DNA of 64,000 bases from Brienomyrus brachyistius (GCF_023856365.1 NW_026042434.1:1-64000), one strand, 5' to 3'; numbered from the stretch's first letter, positions 34,596 to 46,651 are shown. A program made the numbers and translations. Notes: generated by a model from the letters alone, not told the origin.

Positions 34596-35760
34596 CGGTG
34601 TCCCTCAGGGCTCGGTTCTTGGCCCTCTCCTATTCTCCCTCTACACTAAATCTCTTGGCGAAGTTATATCCTCACATGGCTTCTCCTACCACTGCTATGC
34701 CGATGACACTCAACTCATCCTCTCCTTCCCTCCCTCAGACACTCATGTCTCCACTAAGATCTCTACATGCTTGGCAGACATCTCATCTTGGATGACCACT
34801 CACCAGCTAAAACTCAAAACTAGTAAAACTGAGTTGCTTTACATCCCGGCTGACTCATCCCCCCTCCAGGACCTTGCGATCTCCTTTGACAACTCCCTGA
34901 TCCGTCCTTCGGTTTCTGCTAGAAACCTTGGAGTTACCATAGATGATCGGTTGTCATTTTCCTCACATATCACCAGTCTTTCTCGCTCTTGTCGGTTTCT
35001 CCTCTTTAACATCAGGAGGATACGTCCATTTCTTTCCACCCAGGCTACCCAGATACTCGTCCAGTCCCTCGTCATCTCACGCCTTGACTACTGCAACTCG
35101 CTTCTAGCGGGTTTACCACTGAGCGCCATCCGTCCCCTCCAACTGATTCAGAATGCAGCTGCTCGTCTTGTTTTCATCCTTCCCAAGTTCTCCCACACCA
35201 CTCCTTTGCTGCACTCCCTCCACTGGCTTCCTGTAGCTGCACGCATCAGATTCAAAACACTGATGCTCGCATACAAAGCCAAAAATTCTCTGGCACCATC
35301 CTACCTAAAGGACCTCATCACACCCCGCTCTGCACCACGATCTCTCCGATCCTCCAGCACTGCTCGACTGGTCCCACCTCCCCTCAAGGCACAAGGAAGA
35401 CACGCATCTCGGCTCTTCTCTGTCCTGGCACCTAATTGATGGAATGAACTCCCCCTAGATGTCCGAACAGCTGAATCCTTGAATGTCTTCAAGCGACGAC
35501 TCAAAACTTTTCTTTTTCAGAAATACCTGACGTAGAACTTCTATATTCTTACTCGACTCTTTTTCTGGTGTGTGTTTTAAAAAAATAAAATAAAATAAAA
35601 ATTCTGCACTACTCAATGGCGTTCTCAGAGATAGTATTCGTAGCTGGGGTCCTTATTGAGCTAGCATCGGAAATTCATTGCAGAGTCTCAAAGCACTTAT
35701 GTAAGTCGCTCTGGCTAAGGGCGTCTGCCAAATCCTGTAAATGTAAATGTAAATATACTG
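34586..35760 (+). pseudogene. L2-type LINE 3' fragment: reverse transcriptase C-terminal part and 3' UTR
   Basis: An open frame to 35439 encodes [16 protein letters not shown] (motif B region), YADDTQL (motif C with both catalytic aspartates), [27 protein letters not shown] and [17 protein letters not shown]. These are L2-clade landmarks. The 3' UTR ends with the fish L2 tail AAGTCGCTCTGGCTAAGGGC, GTCTGCCAAATCCTGTAAAT and GTAAATGTAAATATA. The element is 5' truncated; the open frame begins in antisense piggyBac sequence at 34471, which is fortuitous. About 280 codons are uninterrupted, so it is a young copy. The product would lack the endonuclease and fingers. Confidence 0.85.
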
Positions 35761-35839
35761 CATGGACAATGAACCTTGGTCGAGAACAGCTGTACATCTA
35801 TGTTCATGTGTTCTCCTGGAGTGAAACTTTCAGCACAGT

Positions 35840-36300
35840 TCTTGGTGAAGGCTGGCAGAGAACGTGGTCATGAGTCTGATGGAGTCATTTCTGGATGACG
35901 GGAGAAATGTCACAATGGACAATTTCTTCACCTCACTGTCACTGTCACACAGACTGCTTCACTTTACTGGGCATGGTGAATAACGTTTGCCGTGAACTTC
36001 CTCCATTGGCAAAGGACACTGCACAGGGAGAGGAATTCTCCACGTCAGTGTTTAGAATGGCGCGCATGTATTCAGTACGAGCAGCAACAAGCAAGTGGCC
36101 AGTAGCTGTGTTTTACAACATGCTGGACTTGGTGGCGGTGAATGCCTACGTTCTGTACAAAGCATCTACAGGGTGGAAAGGAAAAAGAAGATTGTTTCCG
36201 ATTCTTCTAGCCAAGGAACTCCATTGCCAAATACAGGGATGATGGTCACTGGGTTTTCAAACGCTGCAAACACAGACTTTGAAAGATAGACAGACTGTGT
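35840..36300 (+). pseudogene. PiggyBac-type transposase, second copy, internally deleted
   Basis: On the plus strand the same blocks as in the left arm occur: RLAEN near the start, FLDDGRNVTMDNFFTS, ELPPLAKDTAQ, RMARMYSVRAATSKWPVAVF and YNMLDLVAVNAYVLYKAST. The piece between the KDTAQ block and RMARMY, including the intron, is missing, and so is most of the Cys-rich tail. Sequence differences from the left arm show that it is a different piggyBac copy, not a recent duplicate. Confidence 0.75.
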
Positions 36301-36654
36301 GGGACAGTAACCACTGAGACAAAAGGCAGAAAGATGACGAAGAGATGAACCTGGAACTGAGGCACGGATACATCAATTTTTACATGAACAGCCAAACATG
36401 CAAAGCTGGAGAGATCACACCAAAACAAAATTCACTTTTGGTGTTATAATTCAGTGATGGCCAATGAAAATGAAATGACATTTTATTCTGTATGTGTATG
36501 AGCATGTCAAAAACCATGGACCATGACTTCACTCAGCTTATGACATTTATATACAAACATGCATTGGAGACTGAAGTGTTAGCATGTTTTCATTTTATTC
36601 ATTTCATTCTATTAGCAACTTTTCATTCTATTTTCACTCAATTTGTTTTATAAA

Positions 36655-36970
36655 TAACACAGACTTGTGTTTCCATATATTTTGTGAATGTGCGTCTTTC
36701 ATATTTGCAGGTCAGTCAGCGTGTGGGATATTTGGTATAGATATGGCAGACTTTTGTGAAGGTTTCCATGTCACACACAGAGGTTTAGCCTGCCTTGGAT
36801 TTGAGCTACTCTGAGTAAAAAATGCAAATGCGCCAGGCCTCACAGGTAATGGGTGTGTTTGCACAACAAAAGCAGGAGGAGGATGGGGCTGAAGACCTGC
36901 GAAAATCACAGCAGGGGTGACAAACACCTTGGGACTCTCAGCAGAGAATAAAAACTCGGTAAATCTAGTG
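36655..36970 (+). repeat. Right inverted terminal arm of the piggyBac composite
   Basis: The arm ends ACTCGGTAAATCTAGTG next to TTAA. It mirrors the left arm, with a slightly different outermost 60 bp. Confidence 0.75.
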
Positions 36971-38616
36971 TTAAGGAAGGCAAAGCCCTGCCGGCTCCTG
37001 AGAATAACTGGAGCAATACAGAAAAAGCAAGACCTTTCACCCCCTGGAGTGGCCGGAGTTCCACAGTCAAACCACAGCAACAACAGCTGTCAGTCCCCAG
37101 ACACAGACACCTTTTCCACTAGAAATAGGATAACTCACCACACATAGATGTTAGGGACAAATACACGCATGTTTGGTCTCGTTTGAATAGGCATGAGACG
37201 GCGAGTGTTATACACTCAGATTTAAGGCAGTATAGTTTTCCCTAAGAGAACTATAGAAACTTCGGCTAAACCCACCAAACTGAGAGAGCCTCTCACATGG
37301 CAGAACAAGGGAATTACGACCACCCCCTAAAGTGATCTGATTGGCTGAGGACTTGAGAACCAAGGCCAACAATGCCCCTAAAATTAACCGTTGACCGAAA
37401 TTGGTCAGTCTTCAGAGACATGCCATCACCTGGTTTGGATACTTAAGGAAGGGCCTCAGAAGGATTCGGGGAGTTACTCTGTAATCAGAGCTCCCACAGA
37501 GAACTGCGTGAAAGTCCATCTGTAGTCAGATACTTTCCGCAGAACTTTGTGCACTCTCAGCTGAGGAATGTGATTGTTTAATATTGTATTTGTCCAAATG
37601 TATTTACAAGTATGTGGCCACATGTCAATAATTATATATTGTAATATGTTTAATAAATGTTGTCTTGATTACTTCATGACTGTCTGATTTGCTAACTTCT
37701 TTATAAACTTTCCAGATTGGACTTCTATCCTGATTAGGACTAAAGTGATAAATACTATCTTGCAGCCTCTGGGTTAAATCCCCTTTATCCGGGTCCCAAA
37801 CTCGACTGCCCAAGTTAAGTTAGGTGGATACCAAAACCGCACCTCTGGAGTTCGCACACGCTCAGTTACGGGCCGACTTAACCTCTGAGGTCAACACATG
37901 CTGATGAAAGGTACCGGTCTGCCCTCTGAGGGGCGTACACACTATGTTCCTAGGCACCGGGCATAGTCCCTGAGACGCTCACATGGTAAGACAATGGGCG
38001 GCATCGGCGGAGTCCCTGAGACGAGCCCAAAGTAAAACCTCGTACAAACTACCGCAACAAAAGGTGCGCCGTCACAGCCGCTGAGGTTGACACATGTTAT
38101 GATATGGGCTGCCCCCGGCTGAGCCTCTGAGGTGGATGTACGTGTGGTTCGGGTAAACATCGGCTTAATCTCCGAGGCACCCACATGCTCAGTAATTGGC
38201 AGACACTGGGCCTTTGGGAAATTATATAGGTCGAGGGACCCGAATAATCAGAGGCTGACATTGTCTTAAATGGTGCCGATTTCCGTGCATCTAAGACAAA
38301 CCCTGTGGAACAAGCCCACGGATCGCCCTGTCGGCCGAGGCGAATCTGGCGGACTCCTTCGTCAGGGGTAAACTAGAGTTGGTAATCTAAAGGAGAGTCC
38401 CGAAGTAATCCGAACAACATAAACGTCATGACTACAATATACTGAAATAAGGTCATTAATAAAATGGAGTCAGATGTGTGTCTAAAAGAATATCTTGTAT
38501 ATTAAAAAGGGTAAGTAATTCCCAGGAGCGCTTGGAAGGACCAACACGCATTCACAGCCTTCGGCTGCGCCATTGGATTCCGCCATTGGGCCAGTGGGCG
38601 GCTCCCTACATTGATG

Positions 38617-39392
38617 AGGTACAACACGATTGCTACGACAAGGGGGAGCCAGGACGACAGGTCAGGGGGGAGATATCATCATCCCCACATTCCGAGATTG
38701 GGTACCAAGCCCCATATATATTAGTAGGCTGAATACAAGAGCAGCTGACCTGAGAAATAAGAAATAAGCTAAGCTGGAAACCTGGACCCTCCGACCAAGA
38801 ATGCGTGAAGTACCCTCAGAAGGTCTACTAGAAGATGTACGTAGAAGACTACTACAGATCAGCTGATCTACACCACAGCAACAGTGATCCTTGAGCTGGA
38901 CCGTCTTTGAAGACTCCGTAAATCTCCGTATAATAATATATATCTACGGGAACGAGCAGAGAACAAGAACAAGATTTGTAAATGTAAGATTTGAAGGACC
39001 CGGCATGAAAAATAGAATAGTTCTCGTCATTAGTGAACATGTGTCTCGTCATTGTGTATCATGGACAGTAAGAGGGGGATCAATAGAGTGTTGTTATTAT
39101 AACGTCTAAAAAGTATGATGGTCTGTCGATAAATCAATCAGATAAATAATGAAGTCGTTTTCGCTGGAAAAGCCATCTCAGGCTGTCAAGTCTCCCGTTT
39201 TGGCCGGGAAACTACCGTATTTTACTTCTCTTTCCCGCCGTCCTCCCGTATTAGTATTTTCCCGTAAATCTCCCTTATATTATATAGTTGCTGGATAGTG
39301 TAGTGGTAAGATCGCCGCCTTTCACACGGGAGACCGGGGTTCGAATCCCGGTTGTGGCCAGAAACAACTGCTATCACAACTAGAGATTGATG
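38617..39392 (+). repeat. S12: 776-bp S module with one tRNA-like copy
   Basis: Same length class as S1 and S10, but it reads TTTCCCGCC and is followed by S13 rather than L. Confidence 0.9.
39289..39360 (+). tRNA. tRNA-like copy 24 (single, probable pseudogene)
   Basis: The only copy in S12. Confidence 0.6.
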
Positions 39393-40064
39393 AGGTACAA
39401 CACGATTGCTACGACAAGGGGGAGCCAGGACGACAGGTCAGGGGGGAGATATCATCATCCCCACATTCCGAGATTGGGTACCAAGCCCCATATATATTAG
39501 TAGGCTGAATACAAGAGCAGCTGACCTGAGAAATAAGAAATAAGCTAAGCTGGAAACCTGGACCCTCCGACCAAGAATGCGTGAAGTACCCTCAGAAGGT
39601 CTACTAGAAGATGTACGTAGAAGACTACTACAGATCAGCTGATCTACACCACAGCAACAGTGATCCTTGAGCTGGACCGTCTTTGAAGACTCCGTAAATC
39701 TCCGTATAATAATATATATCTACGGGAACGAGCAGAGAACAAGAACAAGATTTGTAAATGTAAGATTTGAAGGACCCGGCATGAAAAATAGAATAGTTCT
39801 CGTCATTAGTGAACATGTGTCTCGTCATTGTGTATCATGGACAGTAAGAGGGGGATCAATAGAGTGTTGTTATTATAACGTCTAAAAAGTATGATGGTCT
39901 GTCGATAAATCAATCAGATAAATAATGAAGTCGTTTTCGCTGGAAAAGCCATCTCAGGCTGTCAAGTCTCCCGTTTTGGCCGGGAAACTACCGTATTTTA
40001 CTTCTCTTTCGCGCCGTCCTCCCGTATTAGTATTTTCCCGTAAATCTCCCTTATATTATATAGT

Positions 40065-40136
40065 TGCTGGATAGTGTAGTGGTAAGATCGCCGCCTTTCA
40101 CACGGGAGACCGGGGTTCGAATCCCGGTTGTGGCCA
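40065..40136 (+). tRNA. tRNA-like copy 25 (probable pseudogene)
   Basis: Position A in S13. Confidence 0.6.
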
Positions 40137-40209
40137 AAAATATATTTTATATATTTTATATATTTATATTATATTTATATTATATTTTTTATATATTGTA
40201 TTATATAGT

Positions 40210-40281
40210 TGCTGGATAGTGTAGTGGTAAGATCGCCGCCTTTCACACGGGAGACCGGGGTTCGAATCCCGGTTGTGGCCA
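40210..40281 (+). tRNA. tRNA-like copy 26 (probable pseudogene)
   Basis: Position B in S13, upstream of L9. Confidence 0.6.
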
Positions 40282-40313
40282 GAAACAACTGCTATCACAA
40301 CTAGAGATTGATG

Positions 40314-42088
40314 TAAGGACATAAAACTTATAGGTCCTGCAGGCCCCAACTCTGATCAGCCTGCATCAGTCCATCTCAGAGCTCCAAGAAAAGGATCCAC
40401 TGGCCCAGGCAAGATTGGACTCCACGCATCAAACCATCCCTTTTAAGGAAGGCAAAGCCCTGCCGGCTCCTGAGAATAACTGGAGCAATACAGAAAAAGC
40501 AAGACCTTTCACCCCCTGGAGTGGCCGGAGTTCCACAGTCAAACCACAGCAACAACAGCTGTCAGTCCCCAGACACAGACACCTTTTCCACTAGAAATAG
40601 GATAACTCACCACACATAGATGTTAGGGACAAATACACGCATGTTTGGTCTCGTTTGAATAGGCATGAGACGGCGAGTGTTATACACTCAGATTTAAGGC
40701 AGTATAGTTTTCCCTAAGAGAACTATAGAAACTTCGGCTAAACCCACCAAACTGAGAGAGCCTCTCACATGGCAGAACAAGGGAATTACGACCACCCCCT
40801 AAAGTGATCTGATTGGCTGAGGACTTGAGAACCAAGGCCAACAATGCCCCTAAAATTAACCGTTGACCGAAATTGGTCAGTCTTCAGAGACATGCCATCA
40901 CCTGGTTTGGATACTTAAGGAAGGGCCTCAGAAGGATTCGGGGAGTTACTCTGTAATCAGAGCTCCCACAGAGAACTGCGTGAAAGTCCATCTGTAGTCA
41001 GATACTTTCCGCAGAACTTTGTGCACTCTCAGCTGAGGAATGTGATTGTTTAATATTGTATTTGTCCAAATGTATTTACAAGTATGTGGCCACATGTCAA
41101 TAATTATATATTGTAATATGTTTAATAAATGTTGTCTTGATTACTTCATGACTGTCTGATTTGCTAACTTCTTTATAAACTTTCCAGATTGGACTTCTAT
41201 CCTGATTAGGACTAAAGTGATAAATACTATCTTGCAGCCTCTGGGTTAAATCCCCTTTATCCGGGTCCCAAACTCGACTGCCCAAGTTAAGTTAGGTGGA
41301 TACCAAAACCGCACCTCTGGAGTTCGCACACGCTCAGTTACGGGCCGACTTAACCTCTGAGGTCAACACATGCTGATGAAAGGTACCGGTCTGCCCTCTG
41401 AGGGGCGTACACACTATGTTCCTAGGCACCGGGCATAGTCCCTGAGACGCTCACATGGTAAGACAATGGGCGGCATCGGCGGAGTCCCTGAGACGAGCCC
41501 AAAGTAAAACCTCGTACAAACTACCGCAACAAAAGGTGCGCCGTCACAGCCGCTGAGGTTGACACATGTTATGATATGGGCTGCCCCCGGCTGAGCCTCT
41601 GAGGTGGATGTACGTGTGGTTCGGGTAAACATCGGCTTAATCTCCGAGGCACCCACATGCTCAGTAATTGGCAGACACTGGGCCTTTGGGAAATTATATA
41701 GGTCGAGGGACCCGAATAATCAGAGGCTGACATTGTCTTAAATGGTGCCGATTTCCGTGCATCTAAGACAAACCCTGTGGAACAAGCCCACGGATCGCCC
41801 TGTCGGCCGAGGCGAATCTGGCGGACTCCTTCGTCAGGGGTAAACTAGAGTTGGTAATCTAAAGGAGAGTCCCGAAGTAATCCGAACAACATAAACGTCA
41901 TGACTACAATATACTGAAATAAGGTCATTAATAAAATGGAGTCAGATGTGTGTCTAAAAGAATATCTTGTATATTAAAAAGGGTAAGTAATTCCCAGGAG
42001 CGCTTGGAAGGACCAACACGCATTCACAGCCTTCGGCTGCGCCATTGGATTCCGCCATTGGGCCAGTGGGCGGCTCCCTACATTGATG
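40314..42088 (+). repeat. L9: complete L module, last full copy
   Basis: Length 1775 bp. To its right the array becomes mostly S-only. Confidence 0.85.
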
Positions 42089-42571
42089 AGGTACAACACG
42101 ATTGCTACGACAAGGGGGAGCCAGGACGACAGGTCAGGGGGGAGATATCATCATCCCCACATTCCGAGATTGGGTACCAAGCCCCATATATATTAGTAGG
42201 CTGAATACAAGAGCAGCTGACCTGAGAAATAAGAAATAAGCTAAGCTGGAAACCTGGACCCTCCGACCAAGAATGCGTGAAGTACCCTCAGAAGGTCTAC
42301 TAGAAGATGTACGTAGAATCTACACCACAGCAACAGTGATCCTTGAGCTGGACCGTCTTTGAAGACTCCGTAAATCTCCGTATAATAATATATATCTACG
42401 GGAACGAGCAGAGAACAAGAACAAGATTTGTAAATGTAAGATTTGAAGGACCCGGCATGAAAAATAGAATAGTTCTCGTCATTAGTGAACATGTGTCTCG
42501 TCATTGTGTATCATGGACAGTAATCCTCCCGTATTAGTATTTTCCCGTAAATCTCCCTTATATTATATAGT

Positions 42572-42643
42572 TGCTGGATAGTGTAGTGGTAAGATCGCCG
42601 CCTTTCACACGGGAGACCGGGGTTCGAATCCCGGTTGTGGCCA
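42572..42643 (+). tRNA. tRNA-like copy 27 (probable pseudogene)
   Basis: Position A in S14. Confidence 0.6.
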
Positions 42644-42705
42644 AAAATATATTTTATATATTTTATATATTTATATTATATTTATATTATATTGTATTAT
42701 ATAGT

Positions 42706-42777
42706 TGCTGGATAGTGTAGTGGTAAGATCGCCGCCTTTCACACGGGAGACCGGGGTTCGAATCCCGGTTGTGGCCA
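42706..42777 (+). tRNA. tRNA-like copy 28 (probable pseudogene)
   Basis: Position B in S14; it starts 134 rather than 145 bp after copy 27 because of the spacer deletion. Confidence 0.6.
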
Positions 42778-42809
42778 GAAACAACTGCTATCACAACTAG
42801 AGATTGATG

Positions 42810-43306
42810 AGGTACAACACGATTGCTACGACAAGGGGGAGCCAGGACGACAGGTCAGGGGGGAGATATCATCATCCCCACATTCCGAGATTGGGTACCA
42901 AGCCCCATATATATTAGTAGGCTGAATACAAGAGCAGCTGACCTGAGAAATAAGAAATAAGCTAAGATTGTAAGATGTACGTAGAAGACTACTACAGATC
43001 AGCTGATCTACACCACAGCAACAGTGATCCTTGAGCTGGACCGTCTTTGAAGACTCCGTAAATCTCCGTATAATAATATATATCTACGGGAACGAGCAGA
43101 GAACAAGAACAAGATTTGTAAATGTAAGATTTGAAAATATATAATATTTTATATATTTATATTATATTTATATTATATTTTTTATATATTGTATTATATA
43201 GTTGCTGGATAGTGTAGTGGTAAGATCGCCGCCTTTCACACGGGAGACCGGGGTTCGAATCCCGGTTGTGGCCAGAAACAACTGCTATCACAACTAGAGA
43301 TTGATG
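42810..43306 (+). repeat. S15: heavily deleted S module (497 bp)
   Basis: Two internal junctions are visible: AAGCTAAGA joined to TTGTAAGATGTACG near 42968, and GATTTGAA joined to ATATATAATATTTTATAT near 43136. Only one tRNA-like copy remains. Confidence 0.85.
43203..43274 (+). tRNA. tRNA-like copy 29 (single, probable pseudogene)
   Basis: Position B in S15, preceded by a shortened AT-rich spacer. Confidence 0.6.
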
Positions 43307-43444
43307 TAAGGACATAAAACTTATAGGTCCTGCAGGCCCCAACTCTGATCAGCCTGCATCAGTCCATCTCAGAGCTCCAAGAAAAGGATCCACTGGCCCA
43401 GGCAAGATTGGACTCCACGCATCAAACCATCCCTTTTAAGGAAG
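43307..43444 (+). repeat. L10: first 138 bp of an L module
   Basis: It breaks within AAGGAAG and joins S at AAGATTTGAAGG; AAG is shared. Confidence 0.85.
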
Positions 43445-43575
43445 ATTTGAAGGACCCGGCATGAAAAATAGAATAGTTCTCGTCATTAGTGAACATGTGT
43501 CTCGTCATTGTGTATCATGGACAGTAATCCTCCCGTATTAGTATTTTCCCGTAAATCTCCCTTATATTATATAGT

Positions 43576-43647
43576 TGCTGGATAGTGTAGTGGTAAGATC
43601 GCCGCCTTTCACACGGGAGACCGGGGTTCGAATCCCGGTTGTGGCCA
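43576..43647 (+). tRNA. tRNA-like copy 30 (probable pseudogene)
   Basis: Position A in S16. Confidence 0.6.
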
Positions 43648-43720
43648 AAAATATATTTTATATATTTTATATATTTATATTATATTTATATTATATTTTT
43701 TATATATTGTATTATATAGT

Positions 43721-43792
43721 TGCTGGATAGTGTAGTGGTAAGATCGCCGCCTTTCACACGGGAGACCGGGGTTCGAATCCCGGTTGTGGCCA
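43721..43792 (+). tRNA. tRNA-like copy 31 (probable pseudogene)
   Basis: Position B in S16, upstream of S17. Confidence 0.6.
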
Positions 43793-44525
43793 GAAACAAC
43801 TGCTATCACAACTAGAGATTGATGAGGTACAACACGATTGCTACGACAAGGGGGAGCCAGGACGACAGGTCAGGGGGGAGATATCATCATCCCCACATTC
43901 CGAGATTGGGTACCAAGCCCCATATATATTAGTAGGCTGAATACAAGAGCAGCTGACCTGAGAAATAAGAAATAAGCTAAGCTGGAAACCTGGACCCTCC
44001 GACCAAGAATGCGTGAAGTACCCTCAGAAGGTCTACTAGAAGATGTACGTAGAATCTACACCACAGCAACAGTGATCCTTGAGCTGGACCGTCTTTGAAG
44101 ACTCCGTAAATCTCCGTATAATAATATATATCTACGGGAACGAGCAGAGAACAAGAACAAGATTTGTAAATGTAAGATTTGAAGGACCCGGCATGAAAAA
44201 TAGAATAGTTCTCGTCATTAGTGAACATGTGTCTCGTCATTGTGTATCATGGACAGTAAGAGGGGGATCAATAGAGTGTTGTTATTATAACGTCTAAAAA
44301 GTATGATGGTCTGTCGATAAATCAATCAGATAAATAATGAAGTCGTTTTCGCGAACACGCTGGAAAAGCCAGGGGCCGGACCGACTGTAGGGGGCGTGGC
44401 CAGAGACAGCCATCTCAGGCTGTCAAGTCTCCCGTTTTGGCCGGGAAACTACCGTATTTTACTTCTCTTTCCCGCCGTCCTCCCGTATTAGTATTTTCCC
44501 GTAAATCTCCCTTATATTATATAGT

Positions 44526-44597
44526 TGCTGGATAGTGTAGTGGTAAGATCGCCGCCTTTCACACGGGAGACCGGGGTTCGAATCCCGGTTGTGGCCA
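44526..44597 (+). tRNA. tRNA-like copy 32 (probable pseudogene)
   Basis: Position A in S17. Confidence 0.6.
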
Positions 44598-44670
44598 AAA
44601 ATATATTTTATATATTTTATATATTTATATTATATTTATATTATATTTTTTATATATTGTATTATATAGT

Positions 44671-44742
44671 TGCTGGATAGTGTAGTGGTAAGATCGCCGC
44701 CTTTCACACGGGAGACCGGGGTTCGAATCCCGGTTGTGGCCA
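44671..44742 (+). tRNA. tRNA-like copy 33 (probable pseudogene)
   Basis: Position B in S17. The next T4 is at 45296, about 550 nt downstream; I checked this interval base by base. Confidence 0.6.
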
Positions 44743-45475
44743 GAAACAACTGCTATCACAACTAGAGATTGATGAGGTACAACACGATTGCTACGACAAG
44801 GGGGAGCCAGGACGACAGGTCAGGGGGGAGATATCATCATCCCCACATTCCGAGATTGGGTACCAAGCCCCATATATATTAGTAGGCTGAATACAAGAGC
44901 AGCTGACCTGAGAAATAAGAAATAAGCTAAGCTGGAAACCTGGACCCTCCGACCAAGAATGCGTGAAGTACCCTCAGAAGGTCTACTAGAAGATGTACGT
45001 AGAATCTACACCACAGCAACAGTGATCCTTGAGCTGGACCGTCTTTGAAGACTCCGTAAATCTCCGTATAATAATATATATCTACGGGAACGAGCAGAGA
45101 ACAAGAACAAGATTTGTAAATGTAAGATTTGAAGGACCCGGCATGAAAAATAGAATAGTTCTCGTCATTAGTGAACATGTGTCTCGTCATTGTGTATCAT
45201 GGACAGTAAGAGGGGGATCAATAGAGTGTTGTTATTATAACGTCTAAAAAGTATGATGGTCTGTCGATAAATCAATCAGATAAATAATGAAGTCGTTTTC
45301 GCGAACACGCTGGAAAAGCCAGGGGCCGGACCGACTGTAGGGGGCGTGGCCAGAGACAGCCATCTCAGGCTGTCAAGTCTCCCGTTTTGGCCGGGAAACT
45401 ACCGTATTTTACTTCTCTTTCCCGCCGTCCTCCCGTATTAGTATTTTCCCGTAAATCTCCCTTATATTATATAGT

Positions 45476-45547
45476 TGCTGGATAGTGTAGTGGTAAGATC
45501 GCCGCCTTTCACACGGGAGACCGGGGTTCGAATCCCGGTTGTGGCCA
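45476..45547 (+). tRNA. tRNA-like copy 34 (probable pseudogene)
   Basis: Position A in S18. Confidence 0.6.
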
Positions 45548-45609
45548 AAAATATATTTTATATATTTTATATATTTATATTATATTTATATTATATTGTA
45601 TTATATAGT

Positions 45610-45681
45610 TGCTGGATAGTGTAGTGGTAAGATCGCCGCCTTTCACACGGGAGACCGGGGTTCGAATCCCGGTTGTGGCCA
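45610..45681 (+). tRNA. tRNA-like copy 35 (probable pseudogene)
   Basis: Position B in S18, 134 bp after copy 34. Confidence 0.6.
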
Positions 45682-46434
45682 GAAACAACTGCTATCACAA
45701 CTAGAGATTGATGAGGTACAACACGATTGCTACGACAAGGGGGAGCCAGGACGACAGGTCAGGGGGGAGATATCATCATCCCCACATTCCGAGATTGGGT
45801 ACCAAGCCCCATATATATTAGTAGGCTGAATACAAGAGCAGCTGACCTGAGAAATAAGAAATAAGCTAAGCTGGAAACCTGGACCCTCCGACCAAGAATG
45901 CGTGAAGTACCCTCAGAAGGTCTACTAGAAGATGTACGTAGAAGACTACTACAGATCAGCTGATCTACACCACAGCAACAGTGATCCTTGAGCTGGACCG
46001 TCTTTGAAGACTCCGTAAATCTCCGTATAATAATATATATCTACGGGAACGAGCAGAGAACAAGAACAAGATTTGTAAATGTAAGATTTGAAGGACCCGG
46101 CATGAAAAATAGAATAGTTCTCGTCATTAGTGAACATGTGTCTCGTCATTGTGTATCATGGACAGTAAGAGGGGGATCAATAGAGTGTTGTTATTATAAC
46201 GTCTAAAAAGTATGATGGTCTGTCGATAAATCAATCAGATAAATAATGAAGTCGTTTTCGCGAACACGCTGGAAAAGCCAGGGGCCGGACCGACTGTAGG
46301 GGGCGTGGCCAGAGACAGCCATCTCAGGCTGTCAAGTCTCCCGTTTTGGCCGGGAAACTACCGTATTTTACTTCTCTTTCCCGCCGTCCTCCCGTATTAG
46401 TATTTTCCCGTAAATCTCCCTTATATTATATAGT

Positions 46435-46506
46435 TGCTGGATAGTGTAGTGGTAAGATCGCCGCCTTTCACACGGGAGACCGGGGTTCGAATCCCGGTTG
46501 TGGCCA
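46435..46506 (+). tRNA. tRNA-like copy 36 (probable pseudogene)
   Basis: Position A in S19. Confidence 0.6.
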
Positions 46507-46579
46507 AAAATATATTTTATATATTTTATATATTTATATTATATTTATATTATATTTTTTATATATTGTATTATATAGT

Positions 46580-46651
46580 TGCTGGATAGTGTAGTGGTAA
46601 GATCGCCGCCTTTCACACGGGAGACCGGGGTTCGAATCCCGGTTGTGGCCA
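46580..46651 (+). tRNA. tRNA-like copy 37 (probable pseudogene)
   Basis: Position B in S19. Confidence 0.6.

Larger units (their letters stand above)
33205..36970. mobile_element. Composite of two inverted piggyBac relics around an L2 fragment, inserted at TTAA
   Basis: Ends are CACTAGA at the left and TCTAGTG at the right, each next to TTAA, the piggyBac target. The terminal ~330 bp at each end are highly similar in inverted orientation (both contain GCTTTTGTTGTGCAAACACA and AACCTCTGTGTGTGACATGG or their complements). The left arm encodes transposase pieces on the minus strand, the right arm on the plus strand, so both outer ends are the transposase 3' side. An L2 LINE lies between. Neither arm keeps a complete transposase. 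Mobilisation by a transposase acting in trans on the outer ends is inferred. Confidence 0.8.
33072..38616 (+). repeat. L8: L module split by a TTAA-flanked transposon composite
   Basis: The left 133 bp (33072-33204) and right 1642 bp (36975-38616) add up to 1775 bp, the exact length of L. TTAA is present at both 33201-33204 and 36971-36974 but once in the other L copies, so the interruption is a clean insertion into one copy. Confidence 0.9.
39393..40313 (+). repeat. S13: 921-bp S module
   Basis: Complete 921-type unit preceding L9. Confidence 0.9.
42089..42809 (+). repeat. S14: S module with three deletions (721 bp)
   Basis: It lacks 20 bp containing the AGATCAGCTGATCT palindrome, a large block joining ACAGTAA to TCCTCCCG, and 11 bp of the AT-rich spacer. 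The large block's breakpoint is identical to that in S16. Confidence 0.85.
43445..43824 (+). repeat. S16: 5'-truncated S module
   Basis: It starts in S at ATTTGAAGGACC and shares the ACAGTAA/TCCTCCCG deletion junction with S14. The spacer is full length. Confidence 0.85.
43825..44774 (+). repeat. S17: 950-bp S module
   Basis: A 970-type unit with the 20-bp palindrome deletion also found in S14 and S18. Confidence 0.9.
44775..45713 (+). repeat. S18: 939-bp S module
   Basis: It has the 20-bp palindrome deletion and the 11-bp spacer deletion of S14, but not the large S14/S16 deletion. Confidence 0.9.

Noticed and set aside
34471..35439. A single 322-codon protein gene
   Set aside because: The first 39 codons are antisense to piggyBac transposase; only the rest is L2 reverse transcriptase.
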